This document shows, one piece after another, positions 6,491 through 12,122 of a stretch of DNA of 12,122 nt. Location: positions 1-12,122 of the forward strand of contig CANFKN010000026.1 in assembly GCA_947447385.1 (NCBI GenBank), written 5' to 3'. The notes below the pieces were generated by a model. It was not told where the DNA came from. It did no database searches and saw only the letters and a list, made by a program, of their open reading frames with translations. Each line of letters opens with the position of its first letter. The first letter of the stretch is position 1. The position numbers and the translations under genes were made by a program. The stretch comes from Microbacteriaceae bacterium. Its GTDB lineage: Bacteria > Actinomycetota > Actinomycetes > Actinomycetales > Microbacteriaceae.

Positions 6491-7950
6491 TAGTTGACTC
6501 CCGCGGTCGAAGAAGCGGCATCGGTCTGGTCTGCCAGGTTAGCCAAATCGCTCGGGCTAGAAAGTGTTCCGCGAATCGCGGTTGCCGCTGCCACCAAAGG
6601 TGAGACCAAGTGGGTGCGAGCACCCTTGCCTTGGCGGCCTTCGAAGTTGCGGTTTGAAGTCGAGGCTGCGCGCTCGCCCGGTGCAAGTTGGTCGGGGTTC
6701 ATGCCAAGGCACATTGAGCAACCGGCAAAACGCCATTCAGCACCGAAGTCTTTGAACACCTTGTCGAGGCCTTCTGCTTCGGCTTCAAGACGAACCTTTG
6801 CTGAACCAGGCACGACGAGCATGCGCACGCCTTCTGCTTTGGTTTTACCCTTGATAATCGAGGCAGCAGCGCGAAGGTCTTCGATGCGACTGTTGGTGCA
6901 CGAGCCCAAGAACACGGTGTCAATCCGAATTGCTTTCATCGGGGTTCCTGCTGTTAGATCCATGTATTCAAGCGCTCGTTCAGCGGCGGCGCGCTCGTTT
7001 GGGTCTGCTATGTCGGCAGGGTTTGGCACGTTGTCGAGCAACGAAACGCCTTGGCCTGGGTTGGTGCCCCAGGTTACAAACGGGTCAAGGGTGTTTGCGT
7101 CAATGAAAACTTCTTCGTCAAACTTCGCGCCATCATCGGTTGGCAGTGTGTTCCAGTAAGCAACGGCGGCATCCCAGTCGGCACCCTCAGGTGCGTGAGG
7201 TCGGCCCTCGAGGTAGTCATAGGTGATTTGGTCAGGCGCAACCATGCCGGCACGCGCACCAGCCTCGATTGACATGTTGCAAATCGTCATGCGGGCCTCC
7301 ATTGAAAGCGCGCGAATCGCCGAACCGCGATATTCCAAAACATAGCCTTGGCCACCGCCGGTGCCGATCTTGGCGATAACAGCGAGAATGACATCTTTCG
7401 CGGTAACACCCGGGCGCAAAGTGCCATCGACGTTAATCGCCATGGTCTTAAACGGCTTCAAAGGCAAAGTTTGGGTAGCCAAAACGTGCTCGACCTCGCT
7501 GGTGCCAATGCCCATTGCCAGAGCGCCGAAAGCTCCGTGGGTTGAAGTGTGCGAATCGCCACAAACGACTGTGATGCCGGGCATGGTCAAACCAAGCTGA
7601 GGGCCTACCACGTGAACGATGCCCTGGTTCACATCGCCAAGCGAGTGAATGCGCACGCCAAACTCGGCGGCATTGTTGCGAAGGGTTTGAATCTGGGTGC
7701 GACTGGTTGGGTCGGCGATCGGCTTGTCGATATCCCAGGTAGGAGTGTTGTGGTCTTCGGTGGCGATAGTGAGGTCAGGGCGACGAACTGGGCGGCCAGC
7801 AAGACGCAAACCGTCAAAAGCCTGAGGGCTAGTGACCTCGTGAACGAGGTGCAAGTCGATATAAAGCAGGTCGGGTGAACCGTCTTGACCCTTAGCGACC
7901 AAGTGGTCGTTCCAAACTTTTTCGGCCAGCGTTAGCGGCTTATTTGTCAT
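6490..7950 (-). CDS. leuC: 3-isopropylmalate dehydratase large subunit
   Basis: Aconitase-type catalytic subunit of isopropylmalate isomerase, 486 residues. The three cysteines that ligate the [4Fe-4S] cluster are visible: C351 in G-S-C-T-N-S-R and C411/C414 in A-G-C-S-M-C-L-G. Also seen are D-L-H-L-V-H-E-V-T-S-P-Q-A-F (32-45), T-E-D-H-N-T-P-T (64-71) and C-G-D-S-H-T-S-T-H-G-A-F-G (130-142). ATG 7950 has GAGGTG 5 bases upstream and a TAGAAT -10 box about 30 bases upstream. It is first in the six-gene minus-strand block. No leader peptide with leucine codons and no attenuator is visible in the short leader. Confidence 0.97.
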   Translation of the reverse strand: MTNKPLTLAEKVWNDHLVAKGQDGSPDLLYIDLHLVHEVTSPQAFDGLRLAGRPVRRPDLTIATEDHNTPTWDIDKPIADPTSRTQIQTLRNNAAEFGVRIHSLGDVNQGIVHVVGPQLGLTMPGITVVCGDSHTSTHGAFGALAMGIGTSEVEHVLATQTLPLKPFKTMAINVDGTLRPGVTAKDVILAVIAKIGTGGGQGYVLEYRGSAIRALSMEARMTICNMSIEAGARAGMVAPDQITYDYLEGRPHAPEGADWDAAVAYWNTLPTDDGAKFDEEVFIDANTLDPFVTWGTNPGQGVSLLDNVPNPADIADPNERAAAERALEYMDLTAGTPMKAIRIDTVFLGSCTNSRIEDLRAAASIIKGKTKAEGVRMLVVPGSAKVRLEAEAEGLDKVFKDFGAEWRFAGCSMCLGMNPDQLAPGERAASTSNRNFEGRQGKGARTHLVSPLVAAATAIRGTLSSPSDLANLADQTDAASSTAGVN

Positions 7951-7955
7951 GCATG

Positions 7956-7961
7956 CACCTC
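7956..7961 (-). promoter_or_regulatory. Ribosome binding site of leuC
   Basis: GAGGTG on the minus strand, 5 bases before ATG 7950. It supports this start. Confidence 0.65.
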
Positions 7962-7978
7962 AAATTACTCGAAACGCA

Positions 7979-7984
7979 ATTCTA
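7979..7984 (-). promoter_or_regulatory. Candidate -10 box for the leuC-ddl block
   Basis: TAGAAT on the minus strand matches TANNNT and 5 of 6 bases of TATAAT. Transcription would begin near 7971, giving a leader of about 20 bases. No clear -35 box was found at 16-18 bp. It is followed by TTGCG, as is the opposing MFS -10 box. Confidence 0.45.
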
Positions 7985-8007
7985 TCTCAGATGGGCCATT
8001 TAGCACT

Positions 8008-8019
8008 GCCCCGAGGGGC
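8008..8019. promoter_or_regulatory. GC-rich inverted repeat between divergent promoters
   Basis: GCCCC-GA-GGGGC lies between the two facing -10 boxes, in the -35 region of the MFS promoter and upstream of the leuC promoter. It could be a regulator binding site, but it is short and could arise by chance. Confidence 0.25.
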
Positions 8020-8025
8020 GTGAGG

Positions 8026-8031
8026 TAGTCT
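8026..8031 (+). promoter_or_regulatory. Candidate -10 box of the MFS gene, leaderless arrangement
   Basis: TAGTCT (TANNNT) ends 6 bases before ATG 8038, the spacing expected when transcription starts at the A of the start codon. The alternative GAGG at 8022-8025 is 12 bases from the ATG, far for a Shine-Dalgarno site. No strong -35 box is visible. Confidence 0.45.
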
Positions 8032-8037
8032 TGCGAA

Positions 8038-9285
8038 ATGACCTCAATCGACGTTTCCCGCCTGCAAAAACGTGTGCTTAGAACTCTGATGACAGGTCAG
8101 GTGTTGAGCGGTTTCGGCGTTGGTGCGACTTTCTCTGCGGGTGCGATGCTCGCCGAGATGATTAGTGGTTCAGCCGCCTGGAGTGGCGCCGCGAGCACCT
8201 TCAGCACCCTGGGCGCTGCGCTCTGGGCGATTCCGCTTAGTCGCCTTGCAGTGGCTCGCGGTCGCAGGGTTGCGTTGGCAACCGGCGGTGCCCTAGCAGT
8301 TGTTGGCGCCTCAACGATTATTCTCTCGGCAGTTCTGAATGTTTTTGCCGTTCTCATCGTCGGCTTGGTGTTCATTGGCGCAGCAAGTGCAATCAGCCTG
8401 CAGGCTCGCTTTTCGGCAACCGACCTACCCAGTCTGCGATCGCCCGGTCGTGACCTCTCGCTGGTGGTGTGGGCTACTACCCTCGGTGCAGTTGTTGGCC
8501 CGAACCTCATTGCGCCGGGTGATGAACTTGGCATGATGCTTGGCTTGCCCCACTTGAGCGGGCCATTTTTGATCACTGTTTTCGCCCAGCTTGCGGGTGC
8601 GACAGCGTTTTGGATCGGCCTGCGACCAGACCCGTTGCTGACCGCCCGAAGCCTTGACCCAAACCGCACCGGAGCCAAGCCCAAGGGCTCGATCAAGTCA
8701 GCGCTCGCGATTTTGCGCGCGAACAAAACTGCCAGTTTCGCTGTGACAACAATTTCGCTCAGCCACATGGTGATGGTGGCCGTAATGAGCATGACTCCGG
8801 TTCACATGAAAGACATGGGTTTCAGCCTCGTCATCGTGGGGCTAACCATCAGCATTCACGTGGCTGGCATGTGGGCTTTCAGCCCGATTTTTGGCTGGCT
8901 GTCTGACAAACTCGGCAAGGTCACGACCATTGTGATCGCGCAGGCCATTTATGTGATTTCACTGGCATTCTGCGCGTTTGGCAGCCTAGACCGTTTGAGT
9001 CTTTCGATTGGCCTGCTGCTTTTGGGCCTCGGTTGGTCAGCGGCCACAGTGGCCGGCTCGGCTTTGCTCTCAACGAGCATTACTGGCGAAGAAAAAGCCC
9101 ACGTTCAAGGCCTAAGTGACTCGCTGATGAGCCTGAGCGGGGCAGTCGGAGGCGCAGTCGCGGGTCTGGTTTTGGCAAGTGTGACCTACCCAGGCCTGGC
9201 AATCTTTGCGCTAGTGCCAGTTTGCCTAATTTTGCTGCTCACCGGCCTTCGCCGATTCAACAAATCAGCAGTCAGAAGCGCTTAA
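8038..9285 (+). CDS. MFS family permease, substrate unknown
   Basis: A 415-residue polytopic membrane protein with about 12 predicted hydrophobic segments in two halves of six, separated by a hydrophilic loop at about 198-225. The second half has the MFS loop motif G-W-L-S-D-K-L-G-K (near 280-290) after the eighth segment; the first-half equivalent ends in L-A-V-A-R-G-R-R. This supports the Major Facilitator Superfamily, probably proton-coupled transport or efflux; no feature indicates the substrate. It is transcribed away from leuC across 87 bases. In Streptomyces and corynebacteria the divergent neighbour of leuCD is often an IclR-type regulator (NdgR/LtbR), which is not seen here. A role in amino-acid export would be speculation. 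Confidence 0.85.
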   Translation: MTSIDVSRLQKRVLRTLMTGQVLSGFGVGATFSAGAMLAEMISGSAAWSGAASTFSTLGAALWAIPLSRLAVARGRRVALATGGALAVVGASTIILSAVLNVFAVLIVGLVFIGAASAISLQARFSATDLPSLRSPGRDLSLVVWATTLGAVVGPNLIAPGDELGMMLGLPHLSGPFLITVFAQLAGATAFWIGLRPDPLLTARSLDPNRTGAKPKGSIKSALAILRANKTASFAVTTISLSHMVMVAVMSMTPVHMKDMGFSLVIVGLTISIHVAGMWAFSPIFGWLSDKLGKVTTIVIAQAIYVISLAFCAFGSLDRLSLSIGLLLLGLGWSAATVAGSALLSTSITGEEKAHVQGLSDSLMSLSGAVGGAVAGLVLASVTYPGLAIFALVPVCLILLLTGLRRFNKSAVRSA

Positions 9286-9325
9286 AAGGAAACTCGCCTC
9301 CGGGAACTAATTCACCAAAAGCGAG
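9284..9325 (-). terminator. Possible terminator after tRNA-Glu
   Basis: On the minus strand CTCGC (9325-9321) and GCGAG (9297-9293) can pair and are followed by TTTCCTTTT (9292-9284). The stem is only 5 bp with a 23-base loop, so this is a weak call. It lies immediately after the tRNA and overlaps the stop codon of the convergent MFS gene. Confidence 0.35.
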
Positions 9326-9330
9326 CATCG

Positions 9331-9403
9331 TGACCCCAGCGGGATTCGAACCCGCGCTACTGCCGTGAGAGGGCAGCGTCCTAGGCCGCTAAACGATGGG
9401 GCC
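9331..9403 (-). tRNA. tRNA-Glu (anticodon CUC)
   Basis: A 73-base cloverleaf on the minus strand. The acceptor GGCCCCA (9403-9397) pairs with TGGGGTC (9338-9332), with one G-U pair and discriminator A at 9331. The anticodon stem is CTGCC/GGCAG with loop CTCTCAC, placing anticodon CTC at 9367-9369, which reads GAG. The T arm is GCGGG-TTCGAAT-CCCGC and the D arm resembles other tRNA-Glu genes. CCA is not encoded. A tRNA-Glu close to leuCD fits the actinobacterial gltX/tRNA-Glu/leuCD neighbourhood as I remember it. Confidence 0.96.
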
Positions 9404-9421
9404 GTTTAAAGCAACCTGCCT

Positions 9422-9427
9422 ATTATG
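9422..9427 (-). promoter_or_regulatory. Candidate -10 box of tRNA-Glu
   Basis: CATAAT on the minus strand lies about 18 bases before the tRNA 5' end. There is no good -35 box at 17 bp, so the tRNA may also be read from the upstream lipid-kinase transcript. Confidence 0.35.
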
Positions 9428-9453
9428 CCACAAAAACTAGAGTGCCCGCCAGC

Positions 9454-10371
9454 TCAGCCCAAAACCTTTAAAACACGAGGATGCATCGTGATGCGCAACG
9501 GCGAGTGCCCCTTGGCCTCACCATCGGCGAAGCAGGGCATGGCCCCGTGGGTTTCACTTATTGCTTCGAGGTGCAGCTCGCGACAGCGCACGAACTCAAC
9601 TGCTGGGTGAGTAACGTGATTGCCTTTGAAAACTTTCGGAAAAACCTTGAGAAGTTCTGGTCGCGAGATCTTGTGCAAAATCAGCAGGTCAAAAAAGCCG
9701 TCGTCAACGGTTGCATGAGGAACAATCAACATTCCGCCACCAAAACTTGGGGCGTTAGCTGCCACGCAGAGCATGGCTTGAAAGTTGCGCTCGTGGCCGT
9801 CGATGACGGCTCGGTAGCGTATCGGCTTGAATGACGTGAGCTCGGCCAACATGGCTAGCGTGTATCTCGACGGCCCTTTTGGCCAAGTCATGCGATTGGC
9901 TCGTGCATTACAGAGCGCGTCGAAGCCTGCCGAGATGCTGCCAAACGACCAAAAACTTTCACCGTGACCGATGCAGTGCATAAGGTCAACCTGGCGAGGT
10001 GCTTCGATTGTGCCAAGCAGCTTTTCAACCAGGTCAGGCAGCTCAAGGTTGTGCAAACCGAGTGCTCGCGCGGTGTCGTTGCCCGTGCCAGCCGAAACCA
10101 CTCCCAGCGCAACATCGGTTGTGGCGCAAAGATTCACACCAAGTTGCGCGGTGCCATCGCCACCGACAACAAACAGTGCGTCAATGAACCCTTGGGCTAT
10201 CGCCTCAGTTGCCGAGTGGTTTGCCGTTGCCTGGTCAGCACCGCTCAGATCAACCACGGTGACGCCTGCGCCTTGCAAGAGTGCGATGGTAGCAGCGCCG
10301 ACCTCGGCGCCAACGCCCTTGCCCGAAGTTGGGTTGACGATGATGCCAACCTTTTTAGTTGAATAGCTCAT
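9454..10371 (-). CDS. Diacylglycerol kinase family lipid kinase
   Basis: Predicted cytosolic, membrane-acting kinase phosphorylating diacylglycerol or a related lipid, 305 residues, the normal length for DgkB/YegS-type enzymes. The catalytic-domain motifs are in order: N-P-T-S-G-K-G (13-19), G-G-D-G-T (70-74) for nucleotide binding, G-T-G-N-D (95-99), G-G-G-M-L-I-V-P (211-218) with A-x-x-D-D-G (220-225), and F-A-D-G-E (281-285). The ATG at 10371 lies inside the preceding gene, overlapping it by 17 bases, so the two are probably co-transcribed and translationally coupled. It could recycle diacylglycerol to phosphatidic acid, linking to the GpsA/PlsC pathway in this window, or act on a glycolipid or sphingoid base; specificity is not readable from sequence. 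Confidence 0.9.
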   Translation of the reverse strand: MSYSTKKVGIIVNPTSGKGVGAEVGAATIALLQGAGVTVVDLSGADQATANHSATEAIAQGFIDALFVVGGDGTAQLGVNLCATTDVALGVVSAGTGNDTARALGLHNLELPDLVEKLLGTIEAPRQVDLMHCIGHGESFWSFGSISAGFDALCNARANRMTWPKGPSRYTLAMLAELTSFKPIRYRAVIDGHERNFQAMLCVAANAPSFGGGMLIVPHATVDDGFFDLLILHKISRPELLKVFPKVFKGNHVTHPAVEFVRCRELHLEAISETHGAMPCFADGEAKGHSPLRITMHPRVLKVLG

Positions 10372-11812
10372 CTAACTCAGAACCTTCACTTTCGCGTGCC
10401 GATTCGGGCTCCATTGCCCGAACGGTTTTAGGTGTTTTGTGCCAAACTCTGCGACTGACGATGATGATCGCAATTGCTGCCAACAAACTTATAGTGACCA
10501 AAAGGGCAGGAACAATCAAGGTTGGTTTCAGCCCAGCACCAACCATGAGCGTGCCCAAAAGTAATCCGCCGGCGGGCACCAAAAGTGAAATTAGAACAGT
10601 TAGCCTTTGCAGCCTCCGATCGCGCACCGCGCGCTCAATCTGCATTGCGGTTTCGATGGCGTCGTTGCTCTCTAGAATCTTTGAACCGTCTGCACTTAAA
10701 CGTGCGACTAATGTCTCGTGCTGGTGCGGCAGAACCTCACCAAAAAATTCTGAACAGCCGAGCTCTTTCGCTACGAACTTTGTCGTTTCGTGAGCATCCC
10801 CGCTGAAAATCACGACGCGCTTGCGGCGATATTGAAGAAGTTGCACAAAGAATTTGACGTCTTCGCGCACTTCATCGGCGAAGCCCAAATAGCCGCAGAG
10901 CACCCCGTCGAGCAAGACATAGAGAACGGTTTGCCCCTCGGTGTTGGCCTGATCAGCGCGAACCAAATCGACCACATCAATGCGGGCATTATGGTCAACC
11001 AACTGGGCTGGGCCACCAATCACAACTCGCGAACCATCTAGGCGGCCGGCCATGCCCAAGCCTGGCATGCTCATTAGGTCTTTGACTTCGACCGGCGCAA
11101 GGCGGCGACGTTTGAGAGCAACGCGAATAGCTCGGCTGAGATCGTCAAGTTCTTCTGGTTCGAGGCCGCCCGCAAGAGCAAGAACTTCATTCTTGGTTTT
11201 TAGGGGGCTGCCGACAGCTAACTGCACAAACTTAAATTTGCGGTCGCCCTTGGTGAGCGTGCCAGTCTTGTTGAGCAAAATGATGTCTGCGTCATAGCCA
11301 AAATCTCGCAAACCCCGTTGAAGCAAAATCAGGTTCAGCGCAAAACTCGGTAGCAAAATGAGTGACGCCAGAATTCCGTGAACTGCACTTTGCGAGGTCT
11401 TGACCAACTCGTCAACCTGAAAGAGCCAGACGACGATGGTCACAAGAATCCAGGCCAGCTGAACCCAAACCGTGAAATGCGCAGCCTTGAGTTTTTGCAA
11501 TTCGCCTAGATTTTTTTGTTGCCGATTCAAGGCAAGAATCATTACTGGCCCAATGGTTACTGCAAAGACCCAAAGCCCCAATGCCCACCAAAATGTGCCA
11601 GAAAGACCGCCGGGCGCATTGCTCTCGTTTAGCCCCTCAGCGCCAAACATCGCCAGAGTAATCAGCGTGAGCACCCAAGTCAGTCGTGGGTGACCGATGG
11701 CTGGTTTTGAAACCCAAAGAAAGATCGTTGCGGGCACTTTGATGAAGCCGACGACAATTAATCGCACCACAACAAAAATGGCGTGCAAGGTTTTAGTCGT
11801 TATGTCTTTCAT
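10355..11812 (-). CDS. Degenerate P-type-ATPase-like membrane protein (predicted inactive)
   Basis: A 485-residue protein with about seven hydrophobic segments (near 9-34, 44-60, 72-96, 112-132, 145-165, 403-428, 430-453) around a cytosolic part resembling the P and N domains of heavy-metal P-type ATPases. Homologous landmarks are N-K-T-G-T-L-T (181-187), a G-x-G-x-x-G-R-L-D-G segment (251-260), S-G-D-A-x-x-T-T-K-F-V-A (337-348) and E-V-L-P-H-Q-H (359-365). The phosphorylated Asp is Asn181 (AAC, 11270-11272), the membrane CPC is replaced by L-P-S, the actuator domain with TGE is absent, and about 45 residues containing GDGxND are missing after residue 379. The frame is open and unbroken. Start: ATG 11812 preferred; the frame extends to a TTG at 11851. 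The C-terminus is acidic. Overlaps the lipid kinase gene. Function unknown; ion pumping is unlikely. Confidence 0.8.
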   Translation of the reverse strand: MKDITTKTLHAIFVVVRLIVVGFIKVPATIFLWVSKPAIGHPRLTWVLTLITLAMFGAEGLNESNAPGGLSGTFWWALGLWVFAVTIGPVMILALNRQQKNLGELQKLKAAHFTVWVQLAWILVTIVVWLFQVDELVKTSQSAVHGILASLILLPSFALNLILLQRGLRDFGYDADIILLNKTGTLTKGDRKFKFVQLAVGSPLKTKNEVLALAGGLEPEELDDLSRAIRVALKRRRLAPVEVKDLMSMPGLGMAGRLDGSRVVIGGPAQLVDHNARIDVVDLVRADQANTEGQTVLYVLLDGVLCGYLGFADEVREDVKFFVQLLQYRRKRVVIFSGDAHETTKFVAKELGCSEFFGEVLPHQHETLVARLSADGSKILESNDAIETAMQIERAVRDRRLQRLTVLISLLVPAGGLLLGTLMVGAGLKPTLIVPALLVTISLLAAIAIIIVSRRVWHKTPKTVRAMEPESARESEGSELDELFN

Positions 11813-11866
11813 CTGAACCAAGCTTAGAACCAGCACCCAAAGCAAACACAATCGTGCGCGATGAGC

Positions 11867-11872
11867 GACAAT
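11867..11872 (+). promoter_or_regulatory. Possible -10 box of the MBL-fold gene
   Basis: GACAAT (4 of 6 to TATAAT) ends 6 bases before ATG 11879, again fitting a leaderless start. No Shine-Dalgarno site is visible upstream of this ATG. Weak evidence on its own. Confidence 0.25.
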
Positions 11873-11878
11873 AACGTT

Positions 11879-12122
11879 ATGAAACTAACGAAACACGGTC
11901 ACGCTTGTCTTGAGTTTGAGTTGGGCGGCGAGCGCTTGCTGCTCGACCCAGGTTTTTATAGCGAACCAATGGGCGCCACTCCCAATGTGGTTGCTATCGT
12001 CATCACGCATCAACACGATGACCACTGTTTCGAAGACCAGCTAGATGCCATCATCGCAACTCAGCTGGCAGCCGGGCGAGAAGCACCCAAAATCTACAGC
12101 GTCGATGAAGTCTGCGCTCGCC
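11879..12122 (+). CDS. Metallo-beta-lactamase-fold hydrolase, N-terminal part (3' end outside window)
   Basis: ATG 11879 opens a frame that runs to the right edge without a stop, giving 81 codons. The opening M-K-L-T-K-H-G-H-A-C-L, then L-L-L-D-P-G (20-25) and V-I-T-H-Q-H-D-D-H (41-49) with the H-x-H-x-D-H zinc signature (H44, H46, D48, H49), mark it as an MBL-fold hydrolase of the UlaG-like type. Substrate unknown; many relatives are uncharacterised. It is divergent from the P-type-ATPase-like gene, with 66 bases between their preferred start codons. The length and C-terminal motifs cannot be judged. Confidence 0.85.
   Translation, partial: MKLTKHGHACLEFELGGERLLLDPGFYSEPMGATPNVVAIVITHQHDDHCFEDQLDAIIATQLAAGREAPKIYSVDEVCAR

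Noticed and set aside
6494..7159. 221-codon plus-strand ORF opposite leuC
   Set aside because: Antisense shadow of leuC, Ser/Ala/Arg-rich, no recognisable domain.
8097..8792. 231-codon minus-strand ORF opposite the MFS gene
   Set aside because: Antisense shadow; the plus strand has the membrane-protein pattern and MFS motif.

Overview
The window reads as a stretch of chromosome from a small-genome, moderate-GC actinobacterium, most likely in or near Microbacteriaceae (for example the freshwater Luna-type lineages). The main evidence is the gene order leuC-leuD-murA-plsC-gpsA-ddl with a convergent DUF3515 gene and a nearby tRNA-Glu, which is an actinobacterial neighbourhood. The mixed ATG/GTG/TTG starts and possible leaderless promoters agree. 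The species assignment is inference.

Layout, left to right. (1) 1-269 (+): 3' end of a DUF3515 protein. (2) 270-740: no convincing protein gene, but two diverged tandem copies of a ~130-140 bp element about 169 bp apart, each ending in a 10-bp hairpin with a stable tetraloop; the second is followed by a T-run and is a strong terminator. A possible small minus-strand ORF runs through the right part. (3) 741-1454 (-): NYN-domain predicted nuclease with a TTG start, in lower-GC DNA than its neighbours. (4) 1543-7950 (-): a tight six-gene block, leuC, leuD, murA, plsC, gpsA, ddl, with 1- to 4-nt overlaps or short gaps. It combines leucine biosynthesis with peptidoglycan-precursor and phospholipid synthesis and is probably one transcript from a promoter near 7979-7984. 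(5) 8038-9285 (+): divergent MFS permease with a possible leaderless promoter. (6) 9331-9403 (-): tRNA-Glu(CUC). (7) 9454-10371 (-): diacylglycerol-kinase-like lipid kinase, overlapping by 17 nt the gene upstream of it. (8) 10355-11812 (-): an intact but catalytically degenerate P-type-ATPase-like membrane protein. (9) 11879-12122 (+): 5' end of a metallo-beta-lactamase-fold hydrolase, cut by the window edge.

Most of the window is core metabolism: GpsA makes glycerol-3-phosphate and PlsC acylates lysophosphatidate (together leading to membrane phospholipid), MurA and Ddl make peptidoglycan precursors, and LeuC/LeuD perform the isopropylmalate isomerase step. The least explained items are the tandem hairpin elements between DUF3515 and the NYN gene, whose stems differ by two compensatory base-pair changes, and the pseudo-P-type ATPase, which lacks the phosphorylated Asp, the GDGxND block, the CPC motif and the actuator domain yet keeps an open frame coupled to a lipid kinase gene.
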